A DNA stretch of 64,000 nucleotides from Sipunculus nudus (GCA_026874595.1 CM049316.1:5966339-6030338); one strand, 5' to 3'. Numbered from the stretch's first letter, positions 23,301 to 35,374 are shown. The notes: generated from the letters alone by a model not told the origin. Translations and numbers: made by a program.

Positions 23301-23430
23301 GATACCTTTAACGGTTACTGAGTTAATGTCTCTTATATAGATTCATGTCAAAATGTGGAAAAAATGCAAAATAAATCTGAACAGTAGGAGTGTGACAATC
23401 CACAGGCTAATCTGAACAGTAAAGGGTTAA

Positions 23431-26133
23431 ACCCTCATGTTTTATCATTAACAGAATCATGGTTAGATAACCACGTTTTTGATTCAGAGATACAAATTGA
23501 TGATTATACGATTTTTAGATCAGACAGGAATCGGCATGGCGGAGGAGTTCTCACGTATGTGTTATCGTCGTTAAAACCGGAGTTGGTCACTTTAAACTCA
23601 AATGTCGTTGAATGTGTATGGGTTAAAATAATTTTGGGGAGAAAACCGGTCTTAATCGGTTCTATATATAGACCGCCTAATTCCAGTTCCAGTTACATTG
23701 ATGAATTACTCGATTTACTTGCTTCTGCCCTTAACTCATTCAAACATGTTGTATTACTTGGCGATTTCAATGTAGACTGCTTACGCTCTGAAACTTATAT
23801 TGCTAGTAAACTGGACTTGCTCGAAAAAAATCTTAGGTCTTAAACAACTTGTAACAGAGCCTACTCGTATTACTCAGCTCACCTCTACAATGATCGACTT
23901 GATATTTTCTTCACATCCTAGCATGCATTCAAATGTGAAAGTTCATCCTTTATGTATAAGTGATCATTTTCTTGTGACTACCGTTTTGAATAGACCACCT
24001 AGGGTCACAGTAACAAAATCCGGATATTACCGTACCCTTCGTAAATTCAATGAATACAAATTTATCGATGAATTATCGAAATCCAATTTTTTTTCAAGAA
24101 TTATGCAACTTTCTGATGTAAACTTAGCCTGGGAAATGTGGCGCTATGAATTTCTGAGAATTTCTAATAACAACGCGCCTTTTATTCGACGTCGCACCAA
24201 AGCTCGCGAAAATAAATGGTTCAATAATGATTTACTTAATGAGATTCACTTGCGTGATTATGCACATCGGAACGCATTAAGAACAAATCACAGTAATGAC
24301 TGGTCTGCGTACCGACATCAGCGAAATTATGTTACAAATCTTATCAGATCCACTCGTAGCCAGTATTATGCCACGCTGATACAAAAAAATGGCTCCAACC
24401 CTGGTTGTGTGTGGAAAGCTTTAAAACACATACTGCCTTCGAAAACCTCCTCGAATAAAGAAAGCGGAAAGATTGACCCTGATAAATTTAACCATTACTT
24501 TACTTCTGTTGGAAAAAATATTAACGATAAATTTCCGAAAACAATATTTACCTGCGATCATATTGGTAACCCGAATTTGGAATCTTTTGATTTTAATTCA
24601 GTTTCGAGTCAATTTGTTTTATCACAGTTGTTGAAAGTAAACTCCAGTATGAAAGAAGATATACTGGGAATGTCAGGATTTTTCCTTAAGATAGCCGCAC
24701 CTTATATTTCAGCTCCATTAGCCCACATATTTAACATCTCACTTCAAACCGGCGAGTTTCCAGCAGATTAGAAGACCTCTAGGATCACTCCTATATACAA
24801 AGGATCTGGATGTAAGGATGATCCAAATAACTACCGACCGATCTCAGTTATAGGCCATGTGCCAAAAATAATAGAACAATTCGTTAAATCGCGCCTCATT
24901 ACGTTTTTTGAAAGTAATAATCTGTTTTCGGATAAACAATTCGCTTATCTTCCTAATCGTTCAACTTCATTTGCCTTGCACAGCATAATTGACGAATGCT
25001 TAATCAGTCTTAATAACAATAATGTTACCGCCGCATGTTTCCTCGATGTAAAAAAAGGTTTTGATAGCCTTGATCATACTGTCTTACTTACAAAAATGAG
25101 CGATTATGGCATAAAAGGTATACCGCTTATGTGGTTCGAAAACTACCTGTCTAATCGTAAGCAAGTGGTTTATTCTTATGGATTGCTTTCAGAACCACGC
25201 ACCTTGGACATAGGAACCCCACAGGGCACTGTCCTTGGACCTATATTTTTCCTTTTTTATCTAAATGATCTTCCAATGTTCCTCAGTGAGAAATGCATCA
25301 TTTATGCTGATGATATTTCAATTTATTCTTCAGCGAATTCAGCCGCTAAAGCTATAGAGTCATTACAAGTAAATCTCGAAATTGCACTTAAATGGTTTAG
25401 AGAGAATCGACTGAGTATAAATCCCCAAAAATCATCATTCATATTATTTGGCCCCAAGTCTAAAACCAATGGAAATCAAGTGAACATTTCCATGGATAAC
25501 ATTACAGTGATGCCGGTTGAACACACAAAGCTTTTAGGTGTTATCATCGAGGCTGGTCTTACATGGAAAAAACATATTCAACTGGTGTGCGACAAAATAG
25601 TATCAAAACTAGGTCTCCTTTTCAGATTAAGTAAAACCTTAGATGTCTTTAGCTTAAACACACTTTACAATGCCTTAATTCAGAGTCACATTGATTATTG
25701 TATATCTGTCTGGGGTAATTCCTCCAAAACGTATTTATTACAACTCCAAAAACTTCAAAATAGAGCTGCTAGAATTGTTACTAAAACTTATGATACCAAT
25801 ATATCCTCTACATCATTGATTGCAACATTGGGTTGAATGAATGTTAAACAGAGATACCAATATTTTGTTTCTTTAATGGTCTTTAAATGTTTGTCTGGTA
25901 ATGTCCCTCCCTCTCTTACGCATACGTTCAACCGTGTTAATAGTGCATATAATACTCGTTTTTCTCAGGGCTTCAATTTATCATTACCTAAACCAAACAG
26001 AGAATCCTTCAAAGCAAGTCTTGCATATGCTGGTCCCATCCACTGGAATTCTTTACCTGTAAGTGTCAAATCTGCAACCAGTCTCTGCCAGTTTAAATCA
26101 TTGTACAAGCAATTTATGCCATATAATTTTTCA
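23431..26133 (+). pseudogene. LINE ORF2: endonuclease remainder, reverse transcriptase, C-terminus
   Basis: Endonuclease: SLTESWLDN (Glu), YRPPNSS, LLGDFNVD, ISDHFLV (final Asp-His). Reverse transcriptase: NNYRPISVIG, FAYLPNRSTSFAL, ACFLDVKKGFDSLDH (first Asp), GTPQGTVLGP, IIYADDISIYSS (catalytic YADD intact), TKLLGVII. C-terminus: WNSLPVSVKSAT. Defects: an extra A in the A-run near 23,825 shifts frame between LLEK and ILGLKQL; TAG at 24,769 replaces the Trp of PADWK; TGA at 25,834 replaces the Trp of LGWMN. Both stops are consistent with G-to-A change at TGG. The protein would nick and reverse-transcribe at the target. Confidence 0.9.
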
Positions 26134-26493
26134 TAGCTTGTTCACAGGTGCCTTTTCTGTGTCATTATGTAATATATTTATTGTGAAATCATGATCTTGC
26201 ATGTTTTAATTTTTAGTCAGGCCTCTTATTTAAATTTATTTACTCAATATTCGTGTATATCATTTAAGAATTTTTTTTCTATGATCATTTTAAACCATGT
26301 ATGTATAACTGTTTTTTATGTATGCATGTATTTTAGTTTCAGTTCTTTCATATTTGCTTTTTTATCTGTGTACTTATCTATATCATCTAGACCAGGACCC
26401 TATTGAAAAACAGCTTTTGCTGAATAGGCTATCCTGGTTAAATATGTATTATAAATAAATAAAAAAATAAATAAATAAATAAATAAATAAATG
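26134..26493 (+). repeat. LINE 3' UTR and AAATA microsatellite tail
   Basis: AT-rich 3' UTR ending GGCTATCCTGGTTAAATATG, then TATTATAAATAAATAAA and repeated AAATA to 26,492. The tail type marks the 3' end of many CR1-group elements. Confidence 0.75.
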
Positions 26494-27480
26494 AATCCCT
26501 ATTTGCTGGTTTGATTTTAACAAGAAACTGATTGATAAGCAAGAAGTGAACTGTGCACTTAAGGAATACGTACAGTTCTGCCTTAGGTGGTATACTGTAC
26601 AGAGAGGGGATTTATCATTAAAAGGGTGCAAGTTTACAACAGATTGTCTCTCAGACATGTACATGTAGTTATCCTATGCTTTCTCAACTTCATGCCATTT
26701 TCCTCAAAATAAGGATACAAGTAACTGTACTCACATTCATACTGCCTATTACAATTACAAGAAAAATATTTCCCAGACACAGCAGTGGTAATTCAATGAC
26801 AACAGTGGAAATGCAAAGACAGTGGAATTATTCATATTTTGATTCTGATATTGTCACTTTAAACCATATATAAATCCTGGAGAAACAGATTATTCTGATA
26901 CAAGCAATAATATTATGGCTTGCTGTTTTTAATATTGTATCATCTAGAAAATGCACCAAATGATCACCTTACAAATATAATATATTTCACACCAATAATG
27001 ATTGTTTTATCAACAGTTTATGCCTATTATTGTCTGCCCCTCAAAGGATTGAAATAATCTGAATAATTTAGTACATTGATGAGGCAATCAGCAAGTTACC
27101 AATAATTTATGATTCAGCAATGAGCAAAAAACTCCATATAAATATGTCAAACAATGCTTAGGTAATATACCATGTTGACTAATTGCAATTATTTGTATAT
27201 CTTAAATTACAGCAAATTTCACATAAATACGTAAATTAAAAGAAATTTTGTTACAGTAATTAATTAAATTCTAATGTTACAGCTTTTCTATTTAAGATGC
27301 TCTGGTTACTAGTAATGATTGAAATGGGATAGGTCATTTTGCATAATGTCTATAAATATAAATAATTAATATCTGGAATGAAAGTTAAATGTAAATGTAT
27401 TTAAAGATCTACTGATTAATCATCATACAAATCTCAAATAACCAAAATGTGATGTAATTTAACACATATGAAAAATTGTT
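26494..27480. other. ORC6 intron 5 remainder, no feature recognised
   Basis: AT-rich single-copy-looking sequence. This ~1 kb plus ~0.1 kb next to exon 6 is probably all that remains of the intron before the LINE arrived. Confidence 0.5.
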
Positions 27481-27557
27481 AATTACAACAACAACAACAA
27501 CAATAATAATAATTATAATAATAATAATAATAATGACTGATTCCAACTGACATAAAC

Positions 27558-27673
27558 CTTTGACCAGTGTTTCTGCTATCTTCATCATCTCTGTTACCAA
27601 GGCATCAAAAGTTGACCTTTTGACCCCTGCCACCTCGACCAGCCTATTCTTGTCAACTTTCACTTTTTGGCAC
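27558..27673 (-). CDS. ORC6: ORC6 exon 5 (KVKVDKNRL block)
   Basis: Encodes CQKVKVDKNRLVEVAGVKRS and then TFDALVTEMMKIAETLVK. The K(L/V)KVDK.(K/R)(M/L)V...GVK....F motif is diagnostic for the second cyclin-like fold of ORC6. The acceptor is aatgaccag before GTGCC; it lacks a long pyrimidine tract but is the only one in phase. The donor is a weak gtttat after GTCAAAG (phase 1). Length 116 bases. Just downstream in intron 4-5 sequence there is a CAA/TAA trinucleotide run at about 27,485-27,535. Confidence 0.92.
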
Positions 27674-28239
27674 CTGGTCATTGAAACACAGTTAAATGGA
27701 TATAACTTCGCAAATCAAGGCCTTTAAACAGATATGAAGCACATGCAAGTATAATTTACATACATTTATATCAGAAAATACATACATAAGGTTATGCAAT
27801 ATCTGAAGGCATTTAATACAAAAATTGGATCTTCAAGTTATGTATACAACTAAATGTAACTGGACCATGATTCATTAATTAACTCACAAAAAAATTGTTT
27901 GTACTGTTGTTTTGCAGCTTCAAGGCTGTTGATGCTTGCAGTTTAAACTTCCTATTCTGGGTAGCGGCATTTGCTAATTAAAGAATTTATCAACACATAC
28001 CACCCTTAAAAGGAAGTTTCATATGTATACAGTGCCTATATATAAAGTGAACTTCCAGAGAGACATTCATTCTATGCTTCATGATCACGATGACCTGAGC
28101 TCTAAATTCCTATTCATTTTCTTCATTTTTTTTACAATATAAATAACACATATAAAATATATTACTTATATATAAATATTTAATCTTTTCAGAATACATG
28201 CATCTTAAATATAATTTATAAATTTCAAATTAAATGTGC

Positions 28240-28445
28240 AATTGATTGAAATTAATGATGAATGATGACACAATTAAGGACAACTCACTAATCAGGACAA
28301 AATCCCCCAGTCCCTTGAGTGTCCAACTAAGAGGAGTTTCACTGTATATTGTTGTTGAGTTATCACATGCAAATGAGTGTCACTGGCGGAAGGACGGAAG
28401 TACTGAAGGACGGATGGACACAGTGATCACTATAGGGCACCACTT
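28240..28445 (+). repeat. Fragment of an ACGG-type repeat terminus
   Basis: CGGAAGGACGG..GGACGGATGGACACAG then TGATCACTATAGGGCACC resembles the end of a dispersed unit also seen at 43,205-43,290 (AGACAGGGTGATTAGTATAGGGCATCC). It lies in ORC6 intron 4, about 240 bases from exon 4. Noncoding. Confidence 0.45.
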
Positions 28446-28685
28446 TTCAAGGAATTAATGAGTTCACATTGTCACCCTTTAAAGATGAATCCATAAACAG
28501 TTTCCATCCTCCCCCTAATGAAATATACTTTGTAATTATGTGTCATTAAGAAAATGTAAGAGTATGTTCAACAGAAGCTGACCTGCATTTAGGACTGAAA
28601 GCAGGGTTATTGAAGAGAGACTGAAAGTGACATTCTCATTATAAGTAATTAGAGGAATATGAAATAATACTCCACAGAAACTCAC

Positions 28686-28766
28686 CTGCAGGCCGCACAG
28701 AATGCTGCAGCATTGAACAGAGACTGACTGTAATCTGACAGTCCTTGCAGCTTCTCCTTCTCATAT
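28686..28766 (-). CDS. ORC6: ORC6 exon 4 (second cyclin-like fold)
   Basis: An 81-base exon reading YEKEKLQGLSDYSQSLFNAA followed by AFCAACR. It matches the ORC6 stretch after KSYE in which LF.(A/S)AA...AC precedes the KLKVDK motif. The acceptor is gcatttcag before ATATGAG; the first A completes the split Arg codon from exon 3. The donor after CCTGCAG is gtgagt (phase 2). Intron 4, to exon 5, is about 1 kb and is the only short intron in the gene. Confidence 0.9.
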
Positions 28767-29368
28767 CTGAAATGCATATAAATTAAATTTACATATTACA
28801 TATACTGAAAATATATCTATAAAATAGCTATTACATATATATATATACATATACTTAAAAATAGCCAGATCTAGTAAACATCTAAAATAGCTTGGATATG
28901 TACACATGATAAATTGGTAGTATATAATGACACTGGTTGCCTTCATATTGGCAAGGCTAACATTTTGTGATTTTCAACATTTAGTTGTTTCAGGAGAGCT
29001 CCTTTTTTGATCAAAAACAATAAGTTGAATTCCTGTTCCCAAAGGCAGATAATATGAAAGACCTGAAAATATTCATATATTATAAACTTATATTATTTAT
29101 CTTTAATTTGAAAGCTTCTCTCAAATGATTGTTAGCCTCTGGTAAGGTCAGTTTATTTCAGTTTATTCAGGTTAAAACAAACTTTAAGTTACTTATGCAT
29201 CAATTAACCTGGGCCGAAGATTTTGACGCTTCAGTCATTTAGGCTTTCTTTCAAGAAAGTTAATTTAAGAATTATTATGACATTTTATCTTGTTATGATT
29301 TGCTTATACCTGTTTAGCTCAACAATCTATTAATTAATTTTTTATCAAAAAGTTATCATAAAAAAAGT

Positions 29369-32300
29369 AACAAGGCCTACAGGCCTAATGCGAACCTGTG
29401 CATTGGGAAATACACCAGGTATAATGCTTCAATGCTGGACCATTACTTCTCATGTATATGAACAATGCAGGTACTACAAATTTTGAATAAGAAACAATTA
29501 CACAAACATCACTGCTGAAATTCTGGCATGGGTACACACAACACAACTAGGGACCCATGGGTCTCAACGCTCAGCTGAATTTGTCTATAAAGATATTTTT
29601 AAAGAAATTTTTCAGAATGACAGTCCTGTGACCTTAACCAATGACCGTGTAACCAAAAAATCTGAGAACTTAATATCCTTGAACTTGCAGCATTAGGATT
29701 ATTGTAACAATCTTTTAAAAAGTGACCTTGACCTTTGACCAGATAACCTCAAATCACAGGTTTCCTTACTTTAGGCAAGTAAGCCATGTGTGAACGTTGG
29801 AAAGTTCAGGATGAAAAGTTTGATTTACAGTGCATCCACAATCTTTTTAAAGATGTGGCTCCTGTGACCTTCAACTTAGATCACTGGACCCTGGTAATCA
29901 AAATGAATTTACTTATGTGGTTGGTCATTATTAAATCAAGTTTGAAGCCAGTTTATTTTTAGTAAATAAATAGAAAAATATTTGTTAAAATAGAAAAAAT
30001 ACAGGTGGCGCCACCACGTTTCAGGAACTGACAAAACTAGTCATGGTCAATATTCAAGGCAAGATTCATGACAAACCATGCATTAATTATCAAGATATTG
30101 GAGGTTTTGTATCAAATTTCTTACTATTCTGGGGGGTACCTTCAAGCCCCATAGCTCAAAGGATATAGGTCGCAGTGACCTACTTTCAGGTTTCCAAGGT
30201 GATTTTTTATTGACCTCCCTGGATTATCACTCAGAAGTTTCTAGGACCAGCTGTTACGATTAGTGCCCTGCTAACGGACAGCCGGATATCCGTATGGGCG
30301 ACAGACAAAGTGCCATTCCTACACCTCAGTTGACTGACAGTCAGCTGAGCTAAAAAAGATTGTAGCTGGCACCACCATTCTTGTATACAACAAAGCTATC
30401 AGAGATATATACATATGCCCAAGTTCAGACTGAGATATCAAACCCCTCCTGAGATATAAGCAGGGACACACAGTGCAAAAATTATTGTAGGTGGCACCAC
30501 CAGTCTTGTATACGACAAAGCTATTCGATAGGTATAAATATGCCCAATTTCAGGATGATATATCAAATTCCATTATAGAAATAAGCAGGCACCAAAGTCA
30601 CCCATTGTGCAAAAGTCACTGTAGGTTGTGACACCATTCTTGTGAACGAGAAACCCATCAAAGACGCATAGACAGGTCAAAATATCAGGCCAATACATCA
30701 AACTTACCTTAAGTCTGATGCATGGGGCTGACCACGCTTAGGTGAGAAAGGCAGTTGCCCCGAGTGAACTGTGACAAATTTGCTTGCTCAGGCTACTGCA
30801 CTGAGTGAACTCATGACCTGCACCTGGCTAGACTGGGTGAACCATTAACCTATACCTTGCTGCACTGAGTGAACTCTTGACCTGTTGCCTAATCTGACAC
30901 AGTTGGCAGTCTGCCAAAGCTATAAATAGACTGGCTCCACATGCAGCCCTGAGAGGCATGACACCCATGAGGTGATCACATGGTGCCCATGAGGTGTTCA
31001 CATGTCACCCATGAGGGGATCACATGCCTTGTGCTTGGTGCACTGACTGAACTCTTGACCTATATCTGGCTGCACTGAATAAACTCTTGATCTATTGCCA
31101 AATCTGAAACAGTGGGCAGTTTCTTAACCTATTTAAATATACAGACACAATCTTAGCCTGTTGGCAAATCTGTTTACACATACTGAAAGACTTTGACTAA
31201 AATGCATTTTTCAAGCTGACATATTCATAAATTTTTTATCAAAATATCTAGAATTTTAAAGGATGCAGTTTTTTTCATAAATAAGCTGAATCCCACAACA
31301 TTTGATATATGACAGATTATTGCATAAAATCTGGGGATGGTACTTCCTGCAATTCTGAGAAATTATGGGTTAATGTACAGATGACCAATGACCCCCGTAC
31401 AAAAAAAGGTCAATGCAGGTGACCACCAATACCTGAATTTCATATATGGCTCATGTAACCAACACTGGCAGAAAATTTGGTGATGATAGCTCCGGCCGTT
31501 TCTGAGATTGTCATTTTAGTATGCTTTTTGGGACAGATGACTAAGTTCAACTTCCTGTAATTTGGCAAAAATTCACTGAACTTGAACCTTTTGAACAAAC
31601 TTGAGAGAGATGATATAAAAGATTATTTCTGTGAAATATTGAACAAATTGGCTTGACCGATTCGTCGGAGAAGATTTTTTAAAGTTTTTTTAGCTTTTTC
31701 TCTATAAAATCTGAGAAAATGCAGATTTTTTCAGTTGGCTAATGTTTTGCATTAAATTTCATGATGCTAGCTCCAGTCAATCCAATAGTATGAGTTAACG
31801 TATACCTGTGATTGTAAACATTGCCTGGCATGAGGAATATCTAAAATCATAAATCTACATTTTTTAAAAGTTTTTCCACTTGTTCCAGGCTAGACATATC
31901 TGCTCCACACAGCTAACATATATGGTAAAATGACTAAATTCATTCTTTATTTTTCAGCCAAAATTCATTCTTCAGAACCATAAAAGACAATTATTATAAG
32001 AATTATTCAGGGGATTATTCTTGTAAAATATTAAACAAATTGGCCTCAGTGGTGTCAGTCAAAAAACGTTTTGCAGGTTTATAACTCATATGGAAAAATA
32101 AAGCAAAATGGCTAAGTTAAGCTTCCCATAACTCAGCCAAAAATCACTGAACCAAAACCATTTGAACAAACTTGAATTATCAACATCTAAGGATAATTAA
32201 TGTGTGAGATTTAAGAATTTGGCCCAGTGGTTTTTGAGGAGAAGATCTTTGTAGCCACCGAGCTAAAATGGGCTGTTACAGCATATGACTAAATTCAGCT

Positions 32301-32961
32301 TCCCATAACTCAGCCAAAAGTCACTGAACTGAGACCATTTGAACAAACTTCACAAAGCACTACCCTAGGATGATTTCTGTGCGATATTAAACAATTTGGC
32401 CATATGGTTTCAGAGAAGAAGTTTTTTGTAGCTGTCAGTTTGATATGGGCACTGATGACCCCCGTACAAAAAAGGCCGATGCAGGTTGCGCCAACAATAC
32501 CTCAATTTCAGATATGACTCATGTGACCAACATTAGCATAAAATTTGGTGATGATAGCTCCAGCTGTTTCTAAGATTGTAATTTTAGTATGCTTTTTTGG
32601 ACAGATGACTAAGTTCAACTAGCTGTAACTCGGCCAAAAATCACTGAACTTAAACCATTTGAACAAACTTGAGAGAGATTGTTCCAGGGATCATTTCTGT
32701 GAAATATTGGACAATTTGGCTAAATAGTTTCGGAGAAGAAGATTTTTAAAGCTTTTTTAGCTTTTTCCCTATAAAATCTAAGAAAATGCAGTTAGCAAAA
32801 AAATAAGCAAAATCCAACAGAGTTTTTTAGATGACTAATTTTTTGCATAAAATTTCGTGATGCTAACTCTTGCCGTTTTTAAGATAGTATAGGTTAACCT
32901 ACAGACGCCGGACGCAGGACGACCCCACACCATCGCATAAGCTCACAGGTTGTTCGCTAAA
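29369..32961 (+). mobile_element. Hairpin/subterminal-repeat element A2, with a B element inside
   Basis: The 5' end is AGGCCTACAGGCCTAATGCGAACCTGTG (29,373-29,400, given in parts: two AGGCCT then GCGAACCTGTG). The 3' end is GCTCACAGGTTGTTCGC then TAAAAAT (32,940-32,961). The interior has TGACCTTTGACC-rich lines, GGTGGCGCCACC-type palindromes (30,004; 30,368; 30,491; 32,483) and an ACGCCGG stretch before the 3' end. A second element with B-type ends occupies 29,551-30,355. Most of it aligns with element A3 (42,307-46,382). It lies in ORC6 intron 3. No transposase. Confidence 0.7.
29551..30355 (+). mobile_element. B-type hairpin element nested in A2
   Basis: It starts GGACCCATGGGTC (29,551) followed by ACGCTCAGCTGA. 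It ends with a hairpin about 30,325-30,350 (CTCAG...CTGAG) and TAAAAAA. One core unit (30,004-30,300) matches the ~335-bp units of element B3. The GCTCAGCTGA word at the 5' end is inverted at the 3' end. Confidence 0.6.
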
Positions 32962-32997
32962 AATAAAATTTGCCATTCAACAACTAGATATTTCTTG

Positions 32998-34255
32998 TGC
33001 CATAGTATCCCCAGACAATTAATCCCCCCCCCCTTTAAGAATAGGCCCCCCATCTTCAACAACAATTAATATCAGACCAAACTCATAGAAAAGGTCATTC
33101 TCATAGAAAAGGTCATGATCCAAATTTCAATATACATCATCCCCTAACCCATGTCTATGTATATGCAAGAAATCTGTCCATTAGTTTTTGACTTATAATG
33201 CTCACAATACTGTTAAGTGGCAATGATGGGGTATTAAACAGCATGAAAACAAGTAAAAGAATAACAGGTGGCACCACCTGTTTCCCGTACATGACAACAC
33301 TATCCAAGATCTTCGTTCAAGTTGATTTTTGGACCAATCAATGCATGCCTTATTGAGAAATTAATGATTTTGTGTGATTTTCACCATATATGGCAATATT
33401 CAAGGTCAAGGCCACTCATTGGAAAGGTCATGACCCCAATTCAAATAAACATTATCCTATAACCCATATCCATGTATATGCATAATATGAAAGAAATTTG
33501 TCCATTAGTTTTTGACTTATAATGCTCACAGTACTGATAAATGGCAATGATGGGGTATTAAACAGCACAAAACAAGTAAAAGAATAACAGGTGGCGCCAC
33601 CTGTTTCCGGTACATGACAATACTTTCCAAGATCTTTGAACATGTTGATTTTTGGACCAATGCATGCATCCCTTATTGAGATATTAATGATTTTGTGTAA
33701 TTTTCACCATATATGGCAATATTCAAGGTCAAGGCCACTCTAATAGGAAAGGTCATGACCCCAATTTATATATACATCATCCCATAACCCATATCTATGT
33801 ATTTGCATAATATGAAAGAAATCTGTCCATTAGTTTTTGACTTATAATGCTCACAGTACTGTCAAGTAGCAATTTTGGGGATATTAAACGGCATGAAAAC
33901 AAGTAAAGAATAATAGGTGGCGCCACCAGTTTCTGGAACATGACAACCCTATCCATGATCTTCGATCAACTTGATTTTGGGATCAATCCATGCAAGTTTT
34001 CTTGAGATATTTAAGAATTTGTGTGATTTTCCCCAAAATTGAACCTATTCAAGGTCAAGGTCACTCTCCTAGTTGAGGTCATGACCTCATTTTAAACAGG
34101 CGTCGTCCTCTCACCCATATCTATACATATACCAAGTTTGGTAAAGATCCGTGAAATATTTTTTGAGTTATTGTGTCCAAAAGAAATCGCGGCGGCGGCG
34201 GCGCGACCGTGCCTAAACCATAGTATCTCCAGACTATGTCTGGCGATACAATGAT
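32998..34255 (+). mobile_element. Hairpin element E, abutting A2
   Basis: The 5' end is CATAGTATCCCCAGACA (33,001-33,017). The 3' end has a strong hairpin at 34,219-34,253 with arms CATAGTATCTCCAGAC and GTCTGGCGATACAATG and loop TAT. The core is three units of 324 bp centred on GGTGGCGCCACC-type palindromes (33,266; 33,590; 33,916), with TCAAGGTCAAGG lines. A (CGG)n run (34,190-34,205) precedes the hairpin, at the position where other copies carry ACGG. No transposase. It differs in sequence from the A and B families but has the same architecture. Confidence 0.7.
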
Positions 34256-34739
34256 TCCTGAATTCTACCACTGATAAGGTTATATGAATATGATAAGAAT
34301 TAGCAAATAATCTAAAACCTGAATAAGAAAAGGTGAAAAAATTATAAAATGTATCCACAGGTCATTTGACTCCAGCACATACCCGTATGTGTACCTTCAA
34401 TAATACAGACAGACATCTGTACCAAAGGTAGATACCCAAGTCCTGGTAGTGGGTGTAATGGAGAGGTAAGTCTCGACATTAACGGTTAACCGCTTGCCTG
34501 GGGCAAGTGAAAGTTCCAGATAATAGTGTAAGGGAACTAGAAGTCTCCTCCTATTTGCTCGACTGGGCAAGTGGGTCCAACATACATTTTTACCCGAGTA
34601 AAGGCTTGAAAAGTATCTTTGTGTACTTTAATACAATCCAAAATATTTGTAGGGTAAGAAAAAGCTAGATGTTACTTGCCCAGTTTGGCAAGTACTTTCA
34701 AAAGTTGATGTTGAGCCTTGAGAGGTTCTACTGTATGTA
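34256..34739. other. ORC6 intron 3, no feature recognised
   Basis: Mixed sequence without motif. GGCAAGT words recur (34,498-34,575 and 34,682-34,692) but no repeat boundary is clear. Confidence 0.4.
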
Positions 34740-35124
34740 AGAGTTGTACTTAAAGGTAAAGCTAAAGATAAAGGTTGTGGGGGTTTACAGTTTGACATCA
34801 ACAAAAATGTTAGTCTCATCCCACTTAATTTTACGCTTTGCCTTCCCGGTCTTTCGGGTCTGTTCTTGTAAGTTGTAGCTTTTCTTGGCTCCCTAGGAGG
34901 CACACACCAAGCAGCCACACACGGTGCTAGAAGGTTATTCATGTTACTTTTGCCTGACACCCATGTCTGACCAGTACCCATTCACTACTGGGTGAGGAGA
35001 GCGCACCCTTATGGTAAAGATTTTGGCCAGGGGTCTTGGTGAGGAAAGTGGTCAGATCAGAACACGAACCCGCAACCTAGCTGTCAGGAGTCCAGGGCAC
35101 TATCCATTACACTTCCACGCTCCA
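34740..35124 (-). repeat. tRNA-headed SINE near ORC6 exon 3
   Basis: On the minus strand the 5' end has pol III-like boxes: AGTGTAATGGATAGTGC (A-like, 35,097-35,113) and GGTTCGTGTTC (B-like, 35,060-35,070). A body of about 250 bases follows (CACCCAGTAGTGAATGGGTA, GTGTGTGGCTGC), and the tail is a degenerate CTTTAN repeat (34,750-34,773). This is the form of a tRNA-derived SINE. It is on the same strand as ORC6 and starts about 87 bases past the exon 3 donor. Confidence 0.6.
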
Positions 35125-35210
35125 CAAACATACTAAAGCTTTGGGGGCTTTCAATTTGAGTACAGTGAATGTTTTAATAACAATTATACTCTGTACATAT
35201 TATACCGTAC

Positions 35211-35374
35211 CTTGATAAGATTTCTGCTGCTAGATTTTTGGCACCCGTTTCCCCGAATTGCACAGCAATCTCCTGTAAACTTGTCCTTGGTTTCAGGTCT
35301 AACATTCTCTCCACAGCCTTCAGCTGACTGTTATAGACTTTTTTGTTAAGCCCTGCCAGCTTCATAGCACAGCT
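35211..35374 (-). CDS. ORC6: ORC6 exon 3 (end of first, start of second cyclin-like fold)
   Basis: Encodes SCAMKLAGLNKKVYNSQLK, then RTSLQEIAVQFG and NLAAEILSR. This matches the ORC6 block with the conserved KLSGLNK and LAVQF elements. The acceptor is gtttgtag before AGCTGTGCT in phase 0, joining exon 2 after GIDK. The donor is gtacgg after TTATCAAG, leaving two bases of an Arg codon. Length is 164 bases. A same-strand tRNA-headed SINE lies about 90 bases beyond the donor in intron 3. No disrupting change was seen. Confidence 0.94.

Larger units (their letters stand above)
17875..23426. mobile_element. 5.55-kb insertion with TTAA target duplication (piggyBac-like, non-autonomous)
   Basis: TTAA flanks both sides (17,871-17,874 and 23,427-23,430), and deletion of the insert plus one TTAA restores the LINE frame. 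The right end, inverted, begins CCCTTTACTGTTCAG; the left begins GGCTTTAAACTCC, sharing CTTTA at the same offset. TTAA and a CCCTTT-type end are hallmarks of piggyBac. Near the right end, CTGAACAGTA occurs twice (subterminal repeat). No DDD transposase was found in any frame. The content is a CpG-rich left block (to ~18,430), unremarkable AT-rich DNA, and a degenerate ~350-bp tandem array (21.8-23.3 kb). It could instead be a composite that carried host DNA. Confidence 0.75.
16390..26493 (+). mobile_element. CR1-like LINE, split by a TTAA-flanked insertion
   Basis: Plus-strand non-LTR retrotransposon filling most of ORC6 intron 5, antisense to the gene. The parts are ORF1 with an SGNH esterase domain (16,417-17,565), ORF2 endonuclease start (to 17,874), the insertion (17,875-23,426), the rest of endonuclease and reverse transcriptase (23,431-26,133), a ~330-bp 3' UTR, and a tail of repeated AAATA (26,455-26,492). 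Esterase-bearing ORF1, WNSLP C-terminus and a microsatellite tail instead of poly-A fit the CR1/L2 group. It is inactive: one insertion, one frameshift and two TGG-to-stop changes. Confidence 0.9.

Noticed and set aside
17875-23426. Two unrelated LINE fragments instead of one split element
   Set aside because: The halves join in frame at a single TTAA within one endonuclease motif order, and each half supplies what the other lacks.
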